Shown here: piece by piece, positions 1 to 12,400 of the stretch
Numbering within the stretch: the first letter of the stretch is position 1
Layout of the letters: every line of letters begins with the position of its first letter
Origin: Osedax fenrisi
Taxonomy: Eukaryota; Annelida; Polychaeta; Sabellida; Siboglinidae
Assembly: GCA_964019155.1 (NCBI GenBank)
Contig: OZ025241.1
Coordinates: forward strand, 10,586,629-10,650,628
DNA: 64,000 nt
Direction of reading: 5' to 3'
Made by a program: the position numbers and the translations under genes
Notes under the pieces: model-generated
What the model was told of the DNA's origin: nothing
The model's database searches: none
Seen by the model: the letters and a program-made list of their open reading frames with translations, nothing else

Positions 1-350
1 AATGAAATACATTGTAACATCTATGGATTTACATATACGACTTTCTTTCATAATTATATTATTATAAACAAACAATGCACATAAATATAATTACTGCTTC
101 GCTAGATATATATTAGATGCCATCTCGATGAGCTAACAATAGTTACGATCTCACTAATTTTAGATAATATTTATTCCATTATATTAAAATTTACATTATG
201 CTTTAATGCATATTATATTATATCAATTATATTTCAATATAATATTTATTATCGATTATAGTCGATAATTATAGATATCTATAGATACCAATTATGATAT
301 TATTATTTAATATTAAAATTGATACACTGATATAATCACATTTGCTAAAG

Positions 351-401
<51 letters not shown>

Positions 402-2514
402 TGAGTATGTATCTATGAGTATAAATATTTGGCTATATATATAATACAATCGTACATAACGAGTACACTTATTCCCTCTCATATATTCAAATATATGTAC
501 AATATTATAAATGCATATATATTTAAACATATAATATGCCTTTATATATCAATACATATTGATATTCATATATGAGTATATGCGTATATATAGTGTATAT
601 ATATATGTATATATTAACATACATATAAGTATACGTGAATACGCATGTATACATGCGGTTTAATAATCATATACATTAGAATCAACTAATTGTAATGTCT
701 ATAATAATGTACACATTCATTATAACCACTCTCGTAATAGTTCGATCTATCAATAAACGCATGTATGAATCATACTTTCTTTATATCGATGGTATGAATA
801 TACGATATAAAGAAAATTCATTATATTGATGATTAATACACGCACGATGTCGCACGCACTTATATTACATTTTATTTCAGTGATATAATATTGTAAAATA
901 GTAACATAGAATCAAGCATTTTCATTGGTCATGTGGCCCGTATTACTAACATTAGGTGGCCCGTATTGCAAACATTTTATACACTTGGTAAATAACCCCC
1001 CACGCACTTAAATATGTGAATATAAAGTAGAATGTATACATTTATATTCTTCGTATTTAATTAATATTTCCAATCGTGCTTTGAATTATTTAATTAATTT
1101 TATATTTATTAACGAAAATGGTGGATAAATAAATAATTATTTAGTACATTTTCATTTGTAAACTATTTTTTGATATAATGATCAATATTAGAAATATAAA
1201 TGCAAATATTAAAAAAAAAAATACCCCTTATTAATAGAAATATGATACCGAAATTAATCTTGTATATATTTTTTTTTGATTTGAACAATAGTTACTGAGA
1301 TATCGCAGTGGCCCGTATTACACACTGGCCCGTATTAGACATAATTCCCCTATATGATAAATGGTTAATAATGTAATAATAATATTTATAATGATAAAAT
1401 TTAGCATCCAGCACAGATAAGCAACATTATAACCTTCGTAAATATATCATCATCTTATTTATCTCTGGAAATATTGTCTGAATACTGTGAGCTTGACAGA
1501 TTTTCTTTGGTGATATTTTTAGTTAATTTTGAAGTAGATCATCATTAGTAATATCAGCGAGACGGCAACAGGAAGAAGGGTTATATCTATCAATTGTTTT
1601 TTTACTAAACAAATAAGGTATAAATGCATTTATTAGTTACATCCGCATACTCAATATATGTATAGATTTTACATTAGGTATTCCTATAGTGTTTCTAATT
1701 TGTAAATGTCAATTAAAGTAACTAATTCCCCAACTATATCAGCACACCTATGATATATTAGTGAGTAGGCTAACTATTGATTACAAGTATTCAAATAATG
1801 TTCAACCTTCTTTCCGGACAGAAAATTCTTTATTTCCGAATATATTTCGTAAATTCTGTCGATGACATTATATTTTGCTAACCATCAGACCGATGTGTAA
1901 AATAACAAATATTTATGATTTTAATCCATTTCATTTCTGCATAACTTACGAAATAGTCATATTCAACGTGCATTCCTGCTATGTACTTTATTATACTTTA
2001 TTATAGGTACTACTACAATTTCCAAAATATATTTTAGGTATGTTTGCAGAATTTTTGAAGTTAACTAATTAGTGATTTCTGGTGAATTAAACAGTGGGTT
2101 TCAATTGTATTGGGCTTTATTTTTTTAACTAATGCTATACATGTCTGTAGATCCAAGCATACTTGTAGTAATATCAGTAGGTATATATATTAATCCTACA
2201 TTTTCCTATCAGCTTAGACTATGTTATGTTTTCCTCTTCGATTAATGTATATGTAATGTGAATTACATCCGCGGATTTTTATGTTATTAACAATGTTTTA
2301 CAAAAGATACAGTTTTTTCTCCAACTGATTATCACAGATAAACTGTAGTACATATACCAAACGTGGTGAAAGTTTACTAACATAGATATATAGATAGAGA
2401 TAATATAGTGTTTGCCAATGTGTCTTACCTAGAAACATTTCAAAACCAACTCAAATTTCTACATTTCATTTTATGTGAAACAAGTTCATATGAACTAATT
2501 CTAGATATCATTTA

Positions 2515-2566
<52 letters not shown>

Positions 2567-2640
2567 TTTCATTGTCTATAGGTGATGTTTAGCATTATTC
2601 TATGTGCTTTAGATTCAACAGCATTCATTCTTTTCGAGAA
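1..2640. other. AT-rich intergenic DNA, no gene seen
   Basis: I see no coding signal here: every frame is closed by frequent stops and no family motif reads through. It holds two pure (TA)n microsatellites (about 352-394 and 2520-2564) and a cluster of short direct repeats of TGGCCCGTATTA between about 933 and 1341. Confidence 0.7.
933..1341. repeat. Paired TGGCCCGTATTA direct repeats bracketing a 350-bp segment
   Basis: The 12-mer TGGCCCGTATTA (last base variable) occurs at about 934, 957, 1311 and 1326, two copies at each end of the segment and all in the same orientation. The arrangement looks like a small mobile or satellite-derived unit, but I see no inverted termini or target duplication, so its class is open. 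Confidence 0.45.
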
Positions 2641-3255
2641 TAGTCCATGTTTGGCAGCCTTAAAAAGAGTGGATAGAATTGAGGAATTGTGTAGATTTAA
2701 TTTAATTTAAAACCTTATTTCTCTGCTTCTCCATATCATTTCAAATATTACCTATGTGGTTGTATCAATTCTTATTGCAATTAAGTTTTTTCTATTATCA
2801 TTGTACGTTATAACGACAATGATAATAGCAACAACTATAGTGTAACCCCATAGAGAACAAAGTCACTTCGTTCTCTATGTGTAACCCCAACAAATTTAAA
2901 CAATTTGACTTGTACTAGTTTTTCCCATAAATGTTTATTGTCAAATTATTACTAATAACTTTATTTGGATCAGTATCATTGACCAAAATCTTACACTTTT
3001 CATGACTTATTTCGATTGCATTTCATTCCATGATGAAATTTTTTCTAGCGAGTCTTTCAGTTTTTGTAGTTCATTAGATGAACCTGCCATTGGGTGTATA
3101 TCATCTGCTAAACGTTGATTTATGATCTGTCTAACTCCAATAGACATAGTGGAGTGATGCTAGTTTAGTGTATATTTAATTACCTTTCCAAAAAATATGT
3201 TAAATAATACAGGAGATAACAAGCAACCTTGACGAACCACTACTGTGGTTGAGAA

Positions 3256-3487
3256 GAATACCAGTAAATTCGGACCAGGTAAACTCGAACCAGGTAAACT
3301 CGGACCACTTTTGAAATAAAATTCGGACCACTTTTGAAGAAGATTCGGACAAATTTAAAATAACTATATATAGTATACTTCTATAATATGGGTTAAAGCA
3401 TAAAAGCGGTCCGAGTTTTCTTCAAAAGTAGTCCGAGTTTATTTCAAGAGTGGTCCGAGTTTACCTGGTCCGAGTTTACTGGTACCC
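3256..3487. mobile_element. MITE family A, copy 1 (hAT-like, 8-bp TSD)
   Basis: A 232-bp element with inverted ends: left GAATACCAGTAAA, right TTTACTGGTACCC. It is flanked by perfect 8-bp duplications GTTGAGAA (3248-3255 and 3488-3495). Much of the element is a loose inverted repeat built from variants of GGTCCGAGTTTACCTGG. It sits inside the LINE reverse-transcriptase region. A second copy of near-identical length lies at 18085-18315. The 8-bp duplication points to hAT transposase mobilisation; no coding capacity. Confidence 0.85.
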
Positions 3488-3649
3488 GTTGAGAATGGTA
3501 AACTAATCTGATTGTATTATTCACTAGTACTGAGCTTCCCGAAGAAGCATAAAGAACTGATATCATATCGATTAATTACTTACGTATGCCATTTATAGTA
3601 TACAACCTATAGGTTATCATAGTATGCCATATCATCTCATACCATACTC

Positions 3650-3770
3650 GGTAAAAAGGCTTTTTGAAGTCTATGAAGTTATGATATAAATTTATATAAA
3701 TATATAAATTTATATCATAACTTTATAGACTTCAAAAATCCTTTTGACCGAATATGGTATGCGATGCTTA
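3650..3770. repeat. Near-perfect palindrome inside LINE motif-A region
   Basis: Two arms of about 55 bp, each containing a version of the TAGACTTCAAAAA segment that encodes the LINE FIDFKK motif, face each other across an AT core. The second arm is a slightly diverged inverted copy of the first. It looks like an inverted duplication of part of the LINE rather than a separate element. Confidence 0.75.
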
Positions 3771-5480
3771 CCATAAGATCCTGCTTGGTCTAATTATTTT
3801 TCCATCAGTAATCTACAATTTAGAATCTGTTCTACAATGCTTCTGTTTTTCCTAAAGCCGGCTTATTCGTCTGCAAAGATTATTTCGGCCTGTCGTGTTA
3901 ATCTGTTCAATATAATTATGAGTAGTATCTTGCTGTGGTGACTTAGAATACTGAGTGTTCTATAGTTGGAGTATATATTTAGATTTCCTTTCTTTGTAAT
4001 TGGTATTACTAACTATGTAGTCCATGCATGGATTATGCCATATTTTAGTTTTCCATATTTGTTGAAAACATTCTCTGACGATTATAGTCATTATGGGTCA
4101 ACGCAATTTAATTAATTCACCAGGAATATTTTCCCACTCTTTAGGCTTTTTATCGCTAATTCAACCTACGAGTTTAGAATGTGTAGTCCTTCATCGTTAT
4201 CAACCTTTAGTGAATCATTAAGTATTTATAAGGCAGGTCAATAGGGCGAGTGAGAAAATCTTTGCAGTATTCAGTCACCTGCGTAGGTACCTAGTACGGA
4301 TACTTCATCAGCGAGCGGTGTACTATCTTTATATTCTAGTATTGAAGTTGTTTTAGACTTAGTGTGAGTTATAGACTTAATTGTATTGTAAGCTATTTTA
4401 CTATGAACTCCCCTTTTAAGGTTATTGTCGTTTTGTCTATATTGTGATTTGATCCATTATTCTTTTGCCAATTTCATACTCGTTCTGACTTTTTTGTGTA
4501 TGGTCCTGTATCTCTATTTCTATATCGTTGTCTTTTAGTGTTATTCAAACTTGTTCTTATATCACATAGGTCGAGAATTTCATCCGTGATAAATGGTTGT
4601 TTCTTGACTCGATATTTCCCTTAGATGTTTTGAGCCGATGTTGTAATTATGTTGGCAATTATAGTACAATTATCATTAGTGTTTCTATCAATCTTACGGT
4701 GAGAGTTTTTCTTGTAGTTCTTGTTCATAATTATTTCTAACTGATTAATCTTATAATTTCTCCAAATTAAATATTCTTATGTAATACGCTTTAAGCATTT
4801 GACACCAATTGGTTTTCTGTGATAAAGGTTTTAAAGTTGCAGCTACTAAGTCATGATCGCTATTAATCACAGCGCCTGGGTATGTTCTCGTAGGTAAATA
4901 CTTTAATTAAAACGTTGGGATGTCAGAATGAAATCAATTTGATTTTGGGTTAAACCATTCGATGATTAATATGTTGATATCATCGATGTAAATAAAAATG
5001 TATTTACACCGATGGTTGATATACGTGATTTCTTTTGTGAATGTCGTGTATTTGACAGAAGGATACTTTGTTACTTACCTACGTTGAGAAAAATACTTTT
5101 AAGAATTCTAAAAATCCATTTTCTCTTGTATTGATAACACATGTTGAAAATTTACCAATAGAATTTCCCCAGTTGTGTTTACCACTTCCAACTATGGCAT
5201 TCCAATCACCTTGGGCGATGAGAAAATCTTTTGTAGGTATTTTTGCGATGTCATCTTCAATTATTTCGTAGAATTTGTCTATAACATCATCATCATAGTC
5301 TAATGTTGGAGCATGATTGTAATATTAACGGTGAATCAAGCCAAACATATTAGTATTAATCTGCTTTAAATTAGTTCATAAATTTAGAAGAAACAACCTC
5401 TTTAAAGAGAAATTCCTTACAATGAATGCAACTCCTCGTTGGTGCCATCTCTTCTTCTTATTACAAAGTTGTACTGTGCC

Positions 5481-6477
5481 ATATTAAACAGTTGTATGGG
5501 CAATAATAAAAACGCGTGAAGTGACAAATAATTAATAGAAACGTAGCCTAAATAAAATAGGCAAACTAACATATGGTTCACTGTAGTTCTAGTAAATAGT
5601 CATGAATCACAATATAACTGCTACTCTTTGATAAATATTAGTATATCTTCTACAAGTTTTTATACAATTCAAAGTGAATACAAATTTTTTGACATATATT
5701 CATAACATTTTTTAATTGATATAAATAAATTTAATAAGTCAGTGGCCTTTCTATAGTTTAATGTTATTAATGGTACAATTATATTGATTGATGTTTTACA
5801 AGTTACACTAAATAACAATAATTTAAGATGCCTTTTAAGACTGACATTAATTTAATATTATAATTTATATGAATATTTACAAATTTAAATCACAAGATGT
5901 TTACATTGGCCTCAAATAGTTATTAAATATTTTAAAATAAATTCTTTATAATCTCGATATCGGGCGTTTAAAAGATACATATTAAGAGTTATTGTGGTGT
6001 AAAATCTGCTTATATTAATAATACTATAAAATACAAATTATTATATAAAAATACATAAATATATAAACAAATAATAAATAAACATAAAAGAATATTTATT
6101 TTAATTAAAATTATTTACATTAATTTTATATTCCAATATAATTTTAGATTCACGTATTATATGATTATAAAATATTTTTTAATATAATTTAATTATTACT
6201 AAATAATTATATTTATAGAAAATGATTATATATAAAATTAAAGAAAAATATGCAAATAATTATGTTTATTAATTAGAGTAATAAATAATACGAAACGTGA
6301 AATAATAATATAATAATTGCAAGAAAATGATAAATAAATACTAATACTGAAAATATATAAATAGAACGTCTAGATGGTTCTAGCAACTGAAATGAACAAA
6401 AGAAGAAGTGGTGGGTATCACTAGTGAAGGAATACTGTACGAATCAGAGGCATCATCGTATAGAGGCAGCGATGGTG
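5481..6477. other. AT-rich intergenic DNA downstream of the F-box gene
   Basis: No open frame or family motif. It should contain the 3' UTR and polyadenylation region of the F-box gene on the minus strand; several AATAAA-like strings occur but I cannot choose among them. Confidence 0.5.
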
Positions 6478-9400
6478 TCAACAATTGAAGTCCCACAGTT
6501 TCACAGTTTTATCGTAGCTGCCGGAAACGATCAGCCTGTCATTGAATTGGAGACAGGTGACGCCGTCAGAGTGGTTCTTCAGGGTGACTAGGCGACGCCC
6601 GTTCTCAAGGTCCCACATCTGTGTACGGGTTGGGGTAATGCAGCGTATTAGAGAATACTAGAGAATATTCACTGATGCTAAGTACAGTATGTATACGGAT
6701 CTATTGAGGGTGAGTGAACATTTAGGAGAACAAATTTGAATTTTGAAATATTCAAGCTATCAAATTTTTTAATTTAACAAAATGAATTTATTGTCATTTT
6801 ATTATATTAATTTATTAATAAATAATCTTTTACATGAAATATAGCTTAAATTTACGAATTTAAAAAAAATAATAAATATAATAAATAATAATTTATATAT
6901 TGTAGAGTATTTAAATTAATAATAGATATACTTTAATAATATAAGATGGTTTTAGAATTTCATACTATATTATTGTTTGAATATATATTGATATGCCACC
7001 TCTATATATTTGTCTATTATTAATTATATACTTTATATTTTATACTAATTATTTATATATGTAGAATATACATTTTTCAAATATTATATGAATACAATAG
7101 TTGTTAATGTAAAATAATATATTAATTGTAATTGCCGGAAATATTTTAACTTTAAAACGATTTTCTTTAATAGAAAATCATTAATCAAGTTTACTAAAAT
7201 TTCAGTGGGAAACCCCTATTCAAGTATATAATATTATAGATTTTATTATATTATAATATTTGTTATATTTAATTTATAATATTTATCTATACGATACCAA
7301 TATTTAATTTACGATATGTTTTATAATCTATACATATATATTGATTAGGGATAATTATTGTCATATGGTATTGTGCGACTGTGTTACCTTTATGGTTCCA
7401 TCATCAGAGGCACTCACTATTCTCCACTTATCAGCTTGGATGCATCTGAAACAATGTTTATAGAATTACATATCTACTGTGATATATATATATATATATA
7501 TATATAAATATATATATGTAAATATCTACTGCGATATATAAACTATATAGAATGTAATCAAATTACTATAGGTTTTACTTACTACACATAATTTATTATT
7601 TAAGTGATACATTATAAATGAATTTATGCTTTTTATAAATAGTGTAATTTAAATAAATATTGTAATGAAAAATAAAATGCAAAAAAGGTGTATACATAGA
7701 GAATATCAATTCCCCATGTATGTTTTGATTAACTTTGCCGAGGTCAACTTTAAACCAATATTGTACATGTATTGTTGTAGTTAAATTTATATACAATAAT
7801 TTGTAATTTAGATACAATAATTTGTAATTTAGATTAAATATTTTTAATAAAAAACAGTTTATCAATAGATAATAGATATAATCATAATATATTAATTTAC
7901 ATTATTATACAAATTTAAAATATTAAAAATATTAAATTTATAATACAATATTATAAATATATATGATATCATCAAACATCTATTCTAAAATTATATAATT
8001 ATAAATTGCCACTTAATTTAATGAAAGTTTATTTTATAATATAATATTAATTTTAAAATTGAATATCAAATTATTAAACCTTTAGTTTATTTTAAATTAA
8101 TATTGCCATTAATATATATTTAAATATCATACAATAGTATGATAACATAATTTATTAATAATATTATATAGTAATAACAACATAAGTTTTAACTTTAACA
8201 CATTTTTAAATATGATTATTTCAATTTAATAATTTATTAATTATAATATAATTAAATATATCCTGAATTAAGAATATACTTATTTTTTCAGTAATAAAAA
8301 TAAAAATATACTTATTTACTTAGTTTTAACTTTAACAAATTTTTAAATATGATTATTTAAATTTAATAATTTATTAATTATAATACAATTAAATATATCC
8401 TGAATTAAAAATATACTTATTTTTTCCAATATTTAACCTGATTGAAAATATCAATAATAGAAAAATATAGGTAACAAATAATTAATTTTAAAATAATTTA
8501 AATTAAAAACATTAATTTAAAATTTTTATTTCGAACACCTTTTATTTGTTGTAAGATATTAATGATATTGATTTAGTTTTTATGTTATGGTGTGAGTATT
8601 TATAAATTTTAAAAATGTAATTATATTGAATTAATTATTTGTAATCACTTATTTTACATAAATAAATAAAAGAAATTTCAAGTTTCAAAAATGTCGTTCA
8701 GTAAATTATTAAATAGAACATATTTCGAAATCAAAAATTCGTAACCTGATGACCCCTGTGTGACCTTCGGAATCTTTCCAATCAATGGTGTGAATGCATT
8801 GCCTACGTTTCAAACACCAGAACTTTATGGTACAGTCCAGTGAACCGCTGATCAACTGTTTTTAGTGATAGTTAAACAATTATTAATAATAATAAACTCC
8901 ACATTAATAATAATAAACTACACATAATCATAATAAACTACCATTAATCAAATATATCAATGATGTGATATATTTGGTACACATAATAATAGATAGTAAG
9001 GACAGGACTGATCTGATGCAGATTGTTAACATCACTTTTTATAACATATATCATTTGTTTTAACTCGGCAATATATATTTATTCTGTAATTTTAATATAA
9101 TTATAAATTATATCCGAATCACTGATATACATTATATAATTATATGCATAATTATCTCTATCTATGCTGCTGTATTATGTATTAATATATAAGAGATAGG
9201 GTATGATAAGCTTCATTGCTACAAAACAATAATTACATTTTTAATATCTCTTGCATTTTTATTTTTATTAATTATTTAACTAATAAATCTCCTTAGCATT
9301 TATGTCATGCATACTTTTCTGAAGTCATTGTCGTATTATATAATAAATAATGTTTGTTTTTAATTTCTAAAACACGTGTCGGAGACTTTTAGAAAATTAA

Positions 9401-12400
9401 ATTCTATATACTAAACATTGTAAAAAAAAAGGTATTTAAACGAAACAAACCTCATTTAAATTGCATAGCTTATACTAAATTTAAATGAAAATATATTTTA
9501 TAATAATCTTATCTAATAAAATTATAATATGGCTAGTTATACTGATAAGTCATCTTACACTTTTCTCATTAATTATTAATTATAACTTACACGAGGCACC
9601 TAGATCTATATTTAGCATGCATTCACGTACATGTATAGAGAACTAATAGCTACACTGATAGGCTATAGAGACCTGATCGGGTAGAGAAGTGAAGTGAAGA
9701 CAGGTAACGGCCCCCTGGTGGGAGTCTAGGGTGGTAATACACACCCCGTCTGTTAGTCTCCATATCTAAGGGGGGGTGGGGTGATGAGGGGGTGATGGTG
9801 ATGATGATGATGATGGTGGTGATGATGGTGGTGGTGATGATGATGATGATGATGATAATGGTGATGGTGATGATGATGATGGTGGTTGTGATGATGATGA
9901 TGGTGGTTATGATGGTGGTGATGATGATGGTTATGATGGTGGTGATGATGTCTAGTTATAATGGCACATAAAATAGTATGTCTGAGTATTTTGCTTGTGC
10001 AAGAATTAAACTTTATAACACACAGTATGAACACATAGCATTGCGATATTAATAACAACATATAGAAGAGAGCTGCTCAGTAGTAATACATCAATAGGGG
10101 GGGGGGGAGTGATTAGTTATAGTAATGGTGATACAGAGGCATGTGTTGTAGAGGCATGTGTCGTAGAGGCACGTGGGATAGGAGGAGGAGGTAATGGAGA
10201 TTTGGGAACACTAGTGGAGAGCTGTGGTCACTTAATGAAAGTGGATTAATCATAGAGGGGAGCAAGTACACTTAAAGAACACTTAATGAGCTTATACACT
10301 AATATTTAGGTTATGACAGTACTGATATATGAGTCTACTAATATATATAGATAGTGCATACACTAATATACATGTGTTAATTAGCATTGATACATGGAGA
10401 GCTTATAAATAAGTAACATTTCACGGTTAAAGACAGAGAAAGAGTATGAAAGAGTAGTAGGAAGAGTGGGAGAATGGTAGGGAGAGTGGTAGGGAGAATG
10501 GTAGGGAGAATGGTAGGGAGAATGGTAGGGAGAATGGTAGGGAGAGTGGTAGGGAGAATGGTAGGGAGAATGGTAGGGAGAGTGGTAGGTAGAATGGTAG
10601 GGAGAATGGTAGGGAGAATGGTAGGGAGGGTGATAGGGAGAATGGTAGGGAGAATGGTAGGGAGAATGGTAGGGAGAATGGTAGGGAGAATGGTAAGGAG
10701 AATGGTAGGGAGAGTGGTAGAGAGAATGGTATGGAGAATGGTAGGGAGAATGGTAGGGAGAATGGTAGGGAGAGTGGTAGGTAGAATGGTAGGGAGAATG
10801 GTAGGGAGGGTGATAGGTAGAGTGGTAGGGAGAATGGGAGGGAGAGTGGTAGGGAGAGTGGTAGGGATAGTGGTAAGGAGAGTGGTATGGAGGGTGATAG
10901 ATGAGAATGGTAGGGAGAGTGGTAGGGAGAATGGTAGGGAGGGTGATAGGTAGAGTGGTAGGGAGAGTGGTAGGGAGGGTGATAGGGAGAATGGTAGGGA
11001 GAATGGTAGGGAGAGTGGTAGGGAGGGTGGTATAGAGAATTGTAGGGATAGTGGTAGGGAGAATGGTAGGGAGAATGGTAGGGAGAATGGTAGATAGGGT
11101 GGTAGGGAGGGTGGTAGGGAGAATGGTAGGGAGAATGGTAGGGAGAGTTGTAGGGAGAATGGTAGGGAGAATGGTAGGGAGAGTGGTAGGGAGAATGGTA
11201 GGGAGAATGGTAGGGAGAGTGGTAGGGAGAATGGTAGGGAGAATGGTAGGGAGAATGGTAGGGAGAGTGGTAGGGAGAATGGTAGGGAGAATGGTAGGGA
11301 GAATGGTAGGGAGAGTGGTAGGGAGAGTGGTAGGGAGAATGGTAGGGAGAGTGGTAGGGAGAATGGTAGGGAGAATGGTAGGGAGAGTGGTAGGGAGAAT
11401 GGTAGGGAGAATGGTAGGGAGAGTGGTAGGGAGAATGGTAGGGAGAGTGGTAGGGAGAATAGTAGGGAGAATGGTAGGGAGAATGGTAGGGAGAATGGTA
11501 GGGAGAATGGTAGATAGGGTGGTAGGGAGGGTGGTAGGGAGAGTGGTAGGGAGAATGGTAGGGAGAATGGTAGGGAGAATGGTAGATAGGGTGGTAGGGA
11601 GGGTGGTAGGGAGAGTGGTAGGGAGAGTGGTAGGGAGAATGGTAGGGAGAATGGTAGGGAGAATGGTAGGGAGAATGGTAGATAGGGTGGTAGGGAGGGT
11701 GGTAGGGAGAGTGGTAGGGAGAATGGTAGGGAGAATGGTAGGGAGAATGGTATGAAAGAGTAGTAGGAAGAGTGGTAGAGTGGTAGGGAGAATGGTAGGG
11801 AGGGAGAATGGTAGGGTACAGGAGAAGGGGTAAAGGGGTGGACAGAGCCCTACCTTAATGGTGTTGTCATGTGACCCGGACACAAGCTTTTCATCGTCAA
11901 ACTGTAGACATAGCACAGCCTCTGTATGTCCACTATTAACATCAGTAGAGGTGATAAGTTAGTGTATTGGTTGTGGTGTTAATGGGCTATCTCACTAGCA
12001 GTATTCCAGGAAAGTGTTGCTAGATGGTGATTGTCTAGCAAGTTGTAGTGGGATACCCCCTATAAAGTTACTATATGTCCTTTAAGTTGTCGGAAAGTAA
12101 GGGGGTATCCCACTACAATCGTAGTTAAATTGCTAGAAAATCACTTTCTAGAAAACATTTCCGGACATTATCTCCGGAAATACTGGTAGTGGGAAACCCC
12201 CTTAATAGTATAGTGGTAGTAGTGTATTGATGTTGTATAATGGAGTGAGAAGGTAGAGGTGTAGTGTTGGTGCATGATGTTAATGTATCATAGTGATCAT
12301 GTTATGTTGGTGTGTTGTATAGTGCTAGAATATATGTAGCTTGTGATGGTGATGGTGGGGTGAAGTAAATAATGAACTTATTACATGACTAGATATCTGA

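Larger units (their letters stand above)
2950..5480 (-). pseudogene. Decayed non-LTR retrotransposon (LINE), endonuclease plus reverse transcriptase
   Basis: Read on the minus strand, broken frames carry in the right order the hallmarks of an APE-type LINE pol. An endonuclease stretch near 5280-5070 includes DFLIAQGDWNAIVG. It is followed by a linker region near 4560, PGELIK near 4110, AGFRKNRSIVEQI near 3850, a motif-A block FIDFKKPF near 3680, RQGCLLSPVLFNIFF near 3220 and the catalytic block LADDIHPMAGSS near 3110. Stops and frameshifts occur throughout, so no functional protein is possible. A MITE (3256-3487) and a large palindrome (about 3650-3770) interrupt it. The motif set is that of LINEs related to the 'endonuclease-reverse transcriptase' group of invertebrates; the clade is not assigned. 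The exact 5' and 3' ends are not resolved. Confidence 0.85.

Noticed and set aside
5068..5271. Plus-strand 67-codon frame
   Set aside because: Antisense shadow of the LINE endonuclease remnant.
10450..11817. CRISPR-like array
   Set aside because: Contiguous 12-bp units without spacers in a eukaryotic intron: a minisatellite.
10381..11916. Large minus-strand frame of 511 codons rich in TILPT/SPYH repeats
   Set aside because: It is the 12-bp minisatellite read through; only its first few codons belong to a real F-box exon (11854-11932).
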